DNA from: CAYPYS01 sp964445715
GTDB taxonomy: Bacteria > Omnitrophota > Gorgyraeia > Gorgyraeales > Gorgyraeaceae
DNA: 8,576 nt
NCBI GenBank assembly: GCA_964445715.1
Contig: CAYULJ010000073.1
Location: forward strand, 1 to 8,576
Direction of reading: 5' to 3'
This document shows positions 1 through 7,778 of the stretch, piece after piece (within the stretch, counting starts at the first letter, position 1; each line of letters begins with the position of its first letter). Position numbers and translations under genes: made by a program. The notes beneath the pieces were generated by a model. That model was not told the origin of the DNA. It made no database searches and saw nothing but the letters and a program-made list of their open reading frames with translations.

Positions 1-3000
1 GTATGACTTTCCCATTGTTCAAGGATTTTTACATGATTACTGTCTTTACCATTTTCAAAGAGGTCTATCAGGCAAGTTCTTATCTCTTCCAATAATGCAT
101 ATGCTTCTTCAGCATACGATTCGCCTTTTTGCAGATCCTTTTGCAATATTATATCCGTACTATCCACTGCAATCGACATATCGGCTAACTGTGCGCTATC
201 TCCGGTATCAAGAAAATATTGGTACGCCAGAACAAGCTTAAGATCATCCCTCGATAAATGTCCGTGAATGCGTTCTCGTATTTTTCTAATCACTGAGGAA
301 TCTATAGAATCACCCAGGGACTCTGAGCTTCCCCAAAGATCTTGCAGGGCCTCTTTCCCTCTCACGGCATAAGGCAAACTCATCGCTAATTGTCGCATCA
401 ATAAAGGCTCATCTTTAACTCCTTTTGTTATAATAATAGAAAGGGATCTCAGAATATTGTCATACAGGTCTTCTGCGTTAGAAGTATATTTTCTCTTTCT
501 GATATTCTTGCTCTTTAAGACAGTGATTAACGCTATAATCAAAGGTTTCGCTTCCACAATATCCATATTTGATATGATCTTTAAAGCATCAGCTACTTCT
601 TCCCAAGACGATATCTTTTGTATTTGTATGATTCCTGCATGAGAAAGCCTGATTGCAGCTAAAATCCTTTCTTTCCTGTGTCCATCTATAAGGTAGTCGA
701 TTAATAACTCAAACATTTCCTGCCTGCCAAACAAAGCTCCGCTAACGCCACTTCTGATCCCTTCTCTGACACGACGATCAGAAACAGTTTCATAATAGGC
801 CATTAACTTTTCAAAAAAAGATATATCCCTCTCTAGATTTACGCCCATAACACTTATGAACCACCTGTTTCCCGTTTTATCATAATCACCTTGCACTACG
901 TAACTTTTAAATAACTCAAACTGACTATCGCTTAACAAAAGAGACTTATTGTTAAAAAACACAGAATAGATAATGTATGAGAGGTCTTTCCTGTATTTGC
1001 CGGATGTCTCAGGAATATACTGTATGAGAATATCGGCTTGAGCAGACGTTAATACAACTTTACCGTCTGCCGAAATAATACCATGAAGAGTTCTTATGTA
1101 TTGATTTTTGACGTCCTGCTTTATTCCGGGATCTCCTATGAGACCAAGAGCGAGCTCAGCGGCAAACTGCTGGTCCAGCACCTGTGCCTCAGTCAAATCA
1201 TTAATATATCCTGGATCAGAGTGCTTCTTCCTCGCTATCTTAAAAAGCCGCTTCATGTCTCTTGCCCTATGCAGTGCTTCTACCTCTTCGTTGAACTTTT
1301 TATATTGTTCAGGAGATTTTTTTAGCTCATTTATGACACTTAATATATGCGTGTACTTTGCGTCACTCCTTATCTTGCCCCATGCCAAGAGCACCTCTTT
1401 CTCATACACCAATGCCTCATGCAGGAGTTCATGCTCAAGCCCCGCTTGCAGCAATACGCTTCCTGCGGGCCTCTCTAACTTCTCATATACATTGTCAAAA
1501 GCCTGGTTTATATAAAGAACTCGATTCGATACGCAATCACCAAATAGTCTATGTGAACGAGTAGGCCTTAGGACAACATAAGCGCTCCAGTCACCTAAGT
1601 CTTTTAGCTCGTCTCTCTTTAATGCGTAGGAAAGTTGTTTGCGTATCTCAGGATCAGGCAATGCCTCCTGACCATTAGGGTTCTCCTGGATAAAGAACGG
1701 CTTATCGCCAATGTTATAAAGCCTAAATCTATAAGTCTTTTCTCTAACGGTTATTTCTTTTGCTATAAAACGAGCAGTATTTTTTATTTCTGCAAATTTC
1801 TTTAGGTCTTTGCTTAAGATTGCATCTGTCTGCTCGCTGATATAGGAGAAATCTCTTTGCGCAAGAAGCGTCTCTTGTTTCTCTCCCATGTATACCCCGT
1901 TCTGCCACCCTTCAGGAACTCCATGACCCTCTCTGAATTTTTCCGGAATATGTAGAGACTGGGCATGAGCAATAGGTGCATCACTTATCGCAGCATGACC
2001 AGGATCAGCCTCAGTCTCAGGCACCCCATGTTTCTTCTTGAATTCTCCTGCATTAAGCCTTCTCATTCTCTGGAATGAATCCATATATAGATCATGACGG
2101 CTCAATGAACGCCTTGTAACTAGTTCCATTAAGTCTGACCTATCATTCAAAACTTCTAATACAGCATCCCTTGAAGAGCCATCAATAGTTGAAGGCAATA
2201 TATTTCCTACATATGGCCAGTCGAATTGCTCTAATTCATCTACGGGGATGATAACTACACCGACATCCTCAAACTCATTCATCCTATCCTCTCTCATCAT
2301 AAATTGATCACCTGAAAGCTCTAATACAAAAGGTACGCCTAGAAAATTAAATATAATATAAAGGTGGACAGGCATGTCAGTCTCGTCATAATCGCTCCAA
2401 ATCATATCGATTGCAAGATGATAGGGGTAAAAAGTGGTTACTTCATTCATGAACCCTTGCTTCACAGCCTGTATATTCGGAATATTATAATCTGACAATA
2501 CTCGTCTGGCTCTAGCGCAAACGTCTATGCATACATTTGGACGTCCTCCGCGAGCAAGCATATCATTTAACCTGCCTACAACATCTTCTTCTGTCCGTAT
2601 TTCTTGAAATGCTTGTATTAAGTCAACTGCTGCTGTCCTCTCTTCAGTATTAAGAGTCCCTCCTATCTTATCTTCTACTAATTCAATAAATCTTTCTGGA
2701 TCCATATTGCAGTAATAGCCACGCCTTTCTTCAGCTATCGCATCAAACTCATCTATTCTTTTTTCAACCCTAGCGTCGATCCCCATCATCCATTCACGAC
2801 TCGATGAATTCAATAAAGCCTCTCTTGCATAATTGAAGCTCACTGAATACGACAATGCCTTTTCTAAGCCATTAATACCTGCCTCTCCTCCTAGCTCATT
2901 ATAAAATCCAATGATTACAAAAATATCTAGGGGCGAATAACTGGCAAACCTTGCCCTTGCTTGACGGTCTAGCATGTTAAGATATCCGTCCACTCTATCA

Positions 3001-6000
3001 ACTACCCTGCTCGCTTCCTCCGGAAATTCCCTAAGGGCTGCTATAAGCTCTTTGCTCCGATCTCTTTTTTGAGCGCCGCTTGCCGATAAAAATTCCTCTA
3101 AAATCAAATCTATCTCATTGCTAGACATTGATTCATCCTGCAATGTATTAACCTGGTAAATTTCATAACTAAAAAATTTATCAGTGTCTTCTAAAACAAT
3201 TTCCTGTAATTTTTCAATCAAAGGGAATGTAGAGCCTACGGCTAAATGGAAATTCTCGTCAACTGCAGCATAAAACGCATCCTTCCAATCTATTGTTACC
3301 ACTCTAAAGTCTTCATCACCAGGCAAGCCTTCCAATAACACTAATCTCCCTCTTTCATTTAAGAGAGTACGAGATATAAAAACAAACATGTCCTCTTCTG
3401 ACATCGATAACCGCTCAGATACTTCTTTTGGCACTTCCTCTAACACAGAACGTGGAAACGGATGCGAATGGATAAACAAGACAATATCGCCTGATTCAAA
3501 CTGTTTTCGTTCTCCTTTTATAGACCCTCCTTTTAGCTTTACAGTCCCGTCAGGTTCGATCAACAACCTAAAATTAATCATTTCTGAAGGCTCTTCTATC
3601 ACCCAGTCACTATTTCGCTTTGTTATTATAATACTGCTTTCTCCGATTAATTTTAGACGCTTCATTTGATCAACGAATTTATACGGTAAATCATATTCCT
3701 GTGCTAAAAATTCTGCCCAATACAATGGTTCGCCTACAGGATCGATCATAATAGCTCTGCTTGGATCTATTGCGTCGAGATCTGACAATCGATAGGTCCT
3801 TCTATTATCAAAATAATCTGATTTATCCTGCCGATTGACTCCTATTGTAATTTCCATATTATTGGGGTCGAGATATACAACTATTAACTTGTCTCCAAAG
3901 GTTAAAAACAAGCCGATAATAGATCCTTCAACATTTCCTTGGTAACGAGCTATCAACCTGTCACTTGTGTGGTCAATAATTTCAGCTGGGGGCTCAGCTA
4001 ATCCATTGAACCCGGCACGAACAATTTGATGAATTACATCAGCTTCATGCCATATAGCTTTGGCCTCTTCTTCTGTTACCTCGCCCCCTTCGTAGCTGGG
4101 GCCAGAGGCGAAAAGGTCATCGTTCTTGAGTTCAGCCAAGAGTTCAGGATAAAATTCAAGTTGCGTGACTACGTGAATAAAACTCTCAAACCTTTGTTCC
4201 TCATATTCTGAAAACTCTGAATAGGCTTCTAACCCTTCAAGAATTAAAGCTTTTATTTTATCTAAAGGCAGTCTCCTTACAAGATAAAAACCAAATCTCT
4301 TGCCAACTAAAAGATCTCCTATAGATAAAGTATCTATATAAATAGGGGTGAAGCTTACCTGCCCATCTTCAATCCTAATGCCTATGCCGCTGTTCTCGAT
4401 AATCGACATAAGACCGGCTCTTTTCAAATCATCCAAAGCTACTTTTGGATCTTTAGCATACCTAAACGTATCCCTTATCAAAGATCCTATAATAAAAGGA
4501 TCATCTGCTGTAGCAGTTGAGAACTTGCTCCGCTCAAGCGGAACATCTATTGAATAAGACCCGGTTACAACGGTTTTTCCATTAAGCCAGTCGTGCCATT
4601 CTTTGCTCTTAATATAGCGGTCAGGTTCTTTAAGAAAATTAAAAACAATCCTTTCTGTCTCAGGCGTAAATTCGAATCCGAAACGATACTGGGCAATAAT
4701 TGTTCTCCAAATAGCACGCAACCCAACATTTCTTTCTATATCCTTACCAATAAACCGCAATTTTCCATCCCTTAAATCTTGAACGCCCCCGTCTGGATCA
4801 TAAACTCTGCCTAAGCTAGAAATCCCTATGCGATTTATAGATATCTCTGGCGTAATATCAAGTGTCCACGTCTCAGCAGGAGTCCTTGTATCATGATAAG
4901 CGCCTGAATCGTCAATAAAAGCTGCATAATCTATAAATATGCCCTCGGCCGTCTTTGCTTCACGATTTACTATCGAACCGGTTTCCAGGCCAAGGGCTAC
5001 CTCGATCCTACCTACAATAAGAGACGCTCTTTTCTCTAAAAATGCTGTCTCTTTACTATTTAACTGCCAAGAGATATAAGAATCTATCTGTTGCCTGCTG
5101 CCTGCAAGATCTCCTGTTATAGAAAACATGGTTGTCTGCGTATAATACGCTAAGGTACCTCTTAAGGCTTCATATTCTTTTGTACCTTTCTTGAGTCCAT
5201 AAAGAACTCTTTTTAATCTAGAAACCTCTCTTTCTAAACCCTCCTCAGGCCATTCTTTAACAGGACGCGCATACAAGGTCCTTCTACGCAAAAGTCTATT
5301 TAATCTAGTCGGTTGCACTCCGCTTTGAAACGCGATCTCCATGTTTGGATAAATAGCTTCATATAATACCTGCCATTCAAGTTGTAGCTTTTCTAAGCGA
5401 CTTATATTAGGTCTGACAACGATATCTATATCGCTGTTTGAAGAGAGCCTAACCTTGCCTAATAGTAAATCCCTTACTGCGCCTCCAAAAACAATAACCT
5501 CGCCTAAATCTGGAGGTACGACTTCTGATGCTGTTTGCAGGAAATCTTTCACTGTCCCTTCAGGTAGATCGCTAACTTTCATTTCTCCTTCGATAAGAGA
5601 GATCTCTTTATTTCCCACTAAAGTCACAGACCCTGCCCCACCAAAGACATCCGACAGGATATATTCCTCATCGCCTGTTTCTCGAAGTATCTCTCGTTCT
5701 TTTAGTAGCTCGATTACTATTTCTATCCTGACTTTATCGACAAAATCAGGAAAAATTTCTTTTATATCTTCGATAAAAAATGGGTCTTTTCTGCCCCTAA
5801 ACTCTTCAACCATCTTCCCAGCCGTTGCCTCTGTAAAATCGTTGCTCCATCTTCTAGTTGATTCTTTAATCCTATATAAAATGTTTTTAGGTTGCTTTCT
5901 TTCGCCGGTTTGAATCATATAATCAACCATAAGAGAATCTACTGATGTAATTAAGGCATGGATCTCTCCCGTTATTGGATTCAATGATGTTAACGCTAGA

Positions 6001-6557
6001 TCAAAAGAATCTCCGGGCAACAACTCTACCTTGCTAAGCTTATCATCGATTTCTGCCATTAATGTCTCGATATTAGAAAGCAATTCACCCGCGACTCTCC
6101 CCTTTTCTGTCAATCTATAATAAGCCCTTTCTCCAGCAGACTCAATCCATCCCTTATCTCTTGCTTTTTCTAAATCATTATATGCGGTACGTTCTGGTAG
6201 TTCTTCTTCATGTATACTTACCCAAAGCCCTCTGTATTCTCTGACAGTAAAAGGTTTATCTCGATATTCGCTGTCATACAAGATCCTCACCATATCCTCT
6301 GGACTCTTGCCTTCTTCTTCGTCAAACCGTCCTTTTTCATCTCTATTGCGAGAGGCGCTTTTGGGATCAGCCGAATTTTCATTGTGGGCACGATAGAGCT
6401 CTTCCATCCTTCTATGAGTCTCTTCTAGATCCATCTGGACCCTTAGGTGGGATTTCGGGGGCAGATCTATGCCATAGCATGTAGATGTAAGACATAAGGA
6501 TATAGCTAATATTAGGGAGATGATTTTTGAAATAAAAAGTTTTATAAAGTTTGTCAT
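1..6557 (-). CDS. Giant exported multidomain protein with CCA-adding/PAP-type nucleotidyltransferase head and candidate peptidase motifs (3' end outside window)
   Basis: Seen: I read one uninterrupted frame from ATG 6557-6555 to position 1, at least 2185 codons, with no stop in the window. Residues 1-29 form a signal peptide (Lys-containing start, hydrophobic core, probable cut after CYG29). In order: winged-helix-like segment about 84-158; a second possible one about 258-303; nucleotidyltransferase about 340-640 with GGAVRDLLLG (358-367), D376/D378, likely third carboxylate D543, and DPDGG..DL (587-595) followed by an RNVGLRAIWR helix (609-618); candidate JAMM segment about 965-1070 (H1030, H1032, S1053, D1056); candidate papain-like segment about 1290-1430 (C1343, H1380, D1417); HELLH at 1709-1713; then mostly helical sequence to the window edge. 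Known: the nucleotidyltransferase motifs are those of the poly(A) polymerase/tRNA CCA-adding head family. Inferred: secreted or surface-exposed multi-enzyme protein, function unknown. There is no clear Shine-Dalgarno; the start rests on the signal peptide and the promoter. The next in-frame ATG (M42) would lose the signal. The gene is sure, the nucleotidyltransferase very likely, the peptidase-like modules tentative. Confidence 0.93.
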   Translation of the reverse strand, partial: MTNFIKLFISKIISLILAISLCLTSTCYGIDLPPKSHLRVQMDLEETHRRMEELYRAHNENSADPKSASRNRDEKGRFDEEEGKSPEDMVRILYDSEYRDKPFTVREYRGLWVSIHEEELPERTAYNDLEKARDKGWIESAGERAYYRLTEKGRVAGELLSNIETLMAEIDDKLSKVELLPGDSFDLALTSLNPITGEIHALITSVDSLMVDYMIQTGERKQPKNILYRIKESTRRWSNDFTEATAGKMVEEFRGRKDPFFIEDIKEIFPDFVDKVRIEIVIELLKEREILRETGDEEYILSDVFGGAGSVTLVGNKEISLIEGEMKVSDLPEGTVKDFLQTASEVVPPDLGEVIVFGGAVRDLLLGKVRLSSNSDIDIVVRPNISRLEKLQLEWQVLYEAIYPNMEIAFQSGVQPTRLNRLLRRRTLYARPVKEWPEEGLEREVSRLKRVLYGLKKGTKEYEALRGTLAYYTQTTMFSITGDLAGSRQQIDSYISWQLNSKETAFLEKRASLIVGRIEVALGLETGSIVNREAKTAEGIFIDYAAFIDDSGAYHDTRTPAETWTLDITPEISINRIGISSLGRVYDPDGGVQDLRDGKLRFIGKDIERNVGLRAIWRTIIAQYRFGFEFTPETERIVFNFLKEPDRYIKSKEWHDWLNGKTVVTGSYSIDVPLERSKFSTATADDPFIIGSLIRDTFRYAKDPKVALDDLKRAGLMSIIENSGIGIRIEDGQVSFTPIYIDTLSIGDLLVGKRFGFYLVRRLPLDKIKALILEGLEAYSEFSEYEEQRFESFIHVVTQLEFYPELLAELKNDDLFASGPSYEGGEVTEEEAKAIWHEADVIHQIVRAGFNGLAEPPAEIIDHTSDRLIARYQGNVEGSIIGLFLTFGDKLIVVYLDPNNMEITIGVNRQDKSDYFDNRRTYRLSDLDAIDPSRAIMIDPVGEPLYWAEFLAQEYDLPYKFVDQMKRLKLIGESSIIITKRNSDWVIEEPSEMINFRLLIEPDGTVKLKGGSIKGERKQFESGDIVLFIHSHPFPRSVLEEVPKEVSERLSMSEEDMFVFISRTLLNERGRLVLLEGLPGDEDFRVVTIDWKDAFYAAVDENFHLAVGSTFPLIEKLQEIVLEDTDKFFSYEIYQVNTLQDESMSSNEIDLILEEFLSASGAQKRDRSKELIAALREFPEEASRVVDRVDGYLNMLDRQARARFASYSPLDIFVIIGFYNELGGEAGINGLEKALSYSVSFNYAREALLNSSSREWMMGIDARVEKRIDEFDAIAEERRGYYCNMDPERFIELVEDKIGGTLNTEERTAAVDLIQAFQEIRTEEDVVGRLNDMLARGGRPNVCIDVCARARRVLSDYNIPNIQAVKQGFMNEVTTFYPYHLAIDMIWSDYDETDMPVHLYIIFNFLGVPFVLELSGDQFMMREDRMNEFEDVGVVIIPVDELEQFDWPYVGNILPSTIDGSSRDAVLEVLNDRSDLMELVTRRSLSRHDLYMDSFQRMRRLNAGEFKKKHGVPETEADPGHAAISDAPIAHAQSLHIPEKFREGHGVPEGWQNGVYMGEKQETLLAQRDFSYISEQTDAILSKDLKKFAEIKNTARFIAKEITVREKTYRFRLYNIGDKPFFIQENPNGQEALPDPEIRKQLSYALKRDELKDLGDWSAYVVLRPTRSHRLFGDCVSNRVLYINQAFDNVYEKLERPAGSVLLQAGLEHELLHEALVYEKEVLLAWGKIRSDAKYTHILSVINELKKSPEQYKKFNEEVEALHRARDMKRLFKIARKKHSDPGYINDLTEAQVLDQQFAAELALGLIGDPGIKQDVKNQYIRTLHGIISADGKVVLTSAQADILIQYIPETSGKYRKDLSYIIYSVFFNNKSLLLSDSQFELFKSYVVQGDYDKTGNRWFISVMGVNLERDISFFEKLMAYYETVSDRRVREGIRSGVSGALFGRQEMFELLIDYLIDGHRKERILAAIRLSHAGIIQIQKISSWEEVADALKIISNMDIVEAKPLIIALITVLKSKNIRKRKYTSNAEDLYDNILRSLSIIITKGVKDEPLLMRQLAMSLPYAVRGKEALQDLWGSSESLGDSIDSSVIRKIRERIHGHLSRDDLKLVLAYQYFLDTGDSAQLADMSIAVDSTDIILQKDLQKGESYAEEAYALLEEIRTCLIDLFENGKDSNHVKILEQWESH

Positions 6558-6631
6558 AATAGTGTTAAAAAAAATAGACCATCTTTTTTCTACAAAAAAC
6601 TATGCCTATGGGCTATATGTATACAATATAG

Positions 6632-6660
6632 ATTATACCATATATAGGGGAAAAATTCAA
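6632..6660 (-). promoter_or_regulatory. Sigma-70-type promoter with extended -10 for the giant gene
   Basis: On the minus strand TTGAAT (6660-6655) is followed by exactly 17 bases and then a perfect TATAAT (6637-6632). TGG stands directly before the -10 box, giving the extended TGnTATAAT form. Transcription would start near 6625, leaving a leader of about 68 bases before ATG 6557. The surrounding 6558-6723 is AT-rich with no other gene. The leader has a T8 run (6574-6567) ending 9 bases before the start codon, and no recognisable Shine-Dalgarno, so initiation may rely on an unstructured U-rich leader. In AT-rich DNA such matches can arise by chance, but the exact spacer, the extended -10 and the placement make it convincing. 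Confidence 0.7.
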
Positions 6661-6723
6661 GGCAAATTGGCAAAAAAAGTAAAGGTTTTCTGTTTACGTA
6701 ACTCTAATAATACCAACTAGTTC

Positions 6724-6762
6724 TAAGTTTACACTTCAACAATGTTAAAGTGTAAACTTAAG
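6724..6762 (-). repeat. Hairpin repeat, copy 1, overlapping the 3' end of the glycosyltransferase gene
   Basis: Inverted repeat with 13-base perfect arms (6724-6736 and 6748-6760) around an 11-base loop region that itself holds AAC/GTT and a 3-base tip. In the minus-strand RNA the base pair between the two stem parts is U-G, so the stem continues; on the plus strand it is a C-A mismatch. A 40-base stretch (6724-6763) is identical to 8269-8308, in the same orientation. The glycosyltransferase stop codon (6731-6729) and its last ten codons lie inside it. No T-run follows the stem, so it is not a standard intrinsic terminator, although it may protect the 3' end or slow transcription. It could be a REP-like or small non-autonomous mobile element; the family is not recognised. 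Confidence 0.88.
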
Positions 6763-7559
6763 CCCAGATAACGTTTACCCTCTTCTGGCTTGCCATGCTT
6801 CAAACAACCATTTCCGTATACCTGGCATTTCTTTTTGAGTTCCTGAACCGCAAGTCTTTTTTGTGCATTATTAAGCATGCCTGATTTTAAGACTTTTGCT
6901 ATTGCCTGTATCCTGAAACGGTCTATGCCTGTTGCATAGACAGAAGACACCTGATCTGGTCTACCGCCGTCTTTTAATGTCAAAGGCTTGCCTAAAAGAT
7001 AAAAAGAATGCTTTACGCTCGCCCTTAACCAAAAATCATAATCTTCACAACAAGGAAGCCCTTCGTCGAAGAGTCCTATTTTATCAAAGAGCTGCTTACG
7101 CACCATTACCGTGGACATGCTAACGACGCATAGAGGCAGACATTTATCAAAGATATAGCCATGAAATTTCCTGTGCTTTTTCTTTTGATTTAAAAACTCC
7201 CCGTTTCTGTACCATATCTCCTGGGTATGAGAGATAAGATACTGGGGATTTTGTCGCATCGCCTCTATTTGCAGCACGAGCTTTTCTTCATCCCACCAAT
7301 CGTCTGAGTCTAAAAACGCTATAAGATCACTCTTGGCATTTTTTATACCTAAGTTTCGAGCTGACGCAGGACCTTTGTTTTTTTGCTTAATATATCTTAG
7401 GCGACCATTGAAACTAGATACTAGATCAGATGTATCGTCTTCTGAGCCATCGTCGACTACAATTAGCTCAAAATCCTTATACGTCTGCGAAAAAACAGAT
7501 CCTATGGCTTTTTTTAAAGTAGAGGCGCGATTAAAGGCAGGGATGACAACGCTGACCAT
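6729..7559 (-). CDS. Family 2 glycosyltransferase (GT-A fold)
   Basis: A 276-residue cytoplasmic enzyme expected to transfer a sugar from a nucleotide-sugar donor to an acceptor in surface glycan or glycoprotein synthesis; donor and acceptor cannot be told. Seen: N-terminal VSVVIPAFNRASTL (2-15), the nucleotide-binding VVDDGS (34-39), KGPASARNLGI (62-72), the metal-binding DxD in FLDSDDWW (82-89, D84/D86), and a later CCEDYDFWLR (170-179) whose E172-D173 fits the ED catalytic-base motif of GT2 enzymes. There are no membrane segments. The start ATG 7559 directly follows the TAA of the upstream small gene with no clear Shine-Dalgarno, suggesting translational coupling. Odd: the C-terminal residues 267-276 and the stop are encoded by hairpin repeat copy 1, so the native tail may have been replaced. 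The segment before it (KHGKPEEGKRYLG) resembles a short TPR-like helix pair, which may be cut short. Confidence 0.95.
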   Translation of the reverse strand: MVSVVIPAFNRASTLKKAIGSVFSQTYKDFELIVVDDGSEDDTSDLVSSFNGRLRYIKQKNKGPASARNLGIKNAKSDLIAFLDSDDWWDEEKLVLQIEAMRQNPQYLISHTQEIWYRNGEFLNQKKKHRKFHGYIFDKCLPLCVVSMSTVMVRKQLFDKIGLFDEGLPCCEDYDFWLRASVKHSFYLLGKPLTLKDGGRPDQVSSVYATGIDRFRIQAIAKVLKSGMLNNAQKRLAVQELKKKCQVYGNGCLKHGKPEEGKRYLGLSLHFNIVEV

Positions 7560-7772
7560 TTATTTTGCAGGAATAGGTAGTCTATCTACAACGCTTCTGT
7601 ATAAATAATTTAGATAACGGAAAAAATTGTCCCAGTTAAGCCTGTGCTCTATAACTCCATACTCTACTCCCATTCTCGTTTCTGTTTTTCTGCGGGTCTC
7701 CCACGTATTGCTCTTGAGAAAAATAAAAAGGAACGCAGTCAATATAATGATCGATAAAAGCGTTTTTTTCAT
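7560..7772 (-). CDS. Small single-pass membrane protein, unknown function
   Basis: A 70-residue protein that I do not recognise. The N-terminus MKKTLLSIIILTAFLFIFL has two lysines followed by a hydrophobic stretch of about 16 residues. No good signal peptidase site follows, so an inner-membrane anchor with a C-terminal periplasmic part is likelier than a secreted protein. The remaining 50 residues are charged and rich in aromatic residues (NWDNFFRYLNYLYRSVVDRL), probably an amphipathic helix. It has no prepilin motif, so it is not a missing GspI or GspJ. It is supported as a real gene by a strong ribosome binding site, by tight packing (13 bases after the GspH-type stop, TAA directly abutting the glycosyltransferase ATG) and by its strand. 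It may work with the glycosyltransferase or with the pseudopilins; that is inference from position only. Confidence 0.75.
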   Translation of the reverse strand: MKKTLLSIIILTAFLFIFLKSNTWETRRKTETRMGVEYGVIEHRLNWDNFFRYLNYLYRSVVDRLPIPAK

Positions 7773-7778
7773 TTTTTT

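Noticed and set aside
1083..1564. Overlapping plus-strand open frames, up to 135 codons
   Set aside because: They lie antisense to the giant minus-strand frame, have no recognisable domain, and are Ser/Cys-rich in the way expected of antisense readings.
5455..5913. Plus-strand open frame of 152 codons, serine-rich
   Set aside because: It is antisense to the nucleotidyltransferase-coding part of the giant gene. Its low-complexity serine runs mirror GAA/GAT/AGA-rich codons, and the opposite strand has clear protein motifs.
6470..6557. Giant protein as a lipoprotein with a cysteine after the signal
   Set aside because: C27 is preceded by T-S-T, a poor lipobox, and cleavage after CYG29 by signal peptidase I fits better.
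1..6557. Frameshifted or decayed giant gene
   Set aside because: Codon phase computed from ATG 6557 agrees with every motif checked (residues 358, 543, 587, 1030, 1343, 1709) and with the left edge, and I saw no internal stop.
6558..6600. Weak A/T-rich stem followed by T8 in the leader as a terminator or attenuator
   Set aside because: Only about three reliable pairs (AGA/TCT) support the stem; the rest is A-run against T-run, expected by chance here.
6724..6762. Hairpin copy 1 as a Rho-independent terminator of the glycosyltransferase operon
   Set aside because: No T-run follows the stem on the minus strand, the stem is A/T-rich, and an identical copy lies inside the operon between gspG and gspH.
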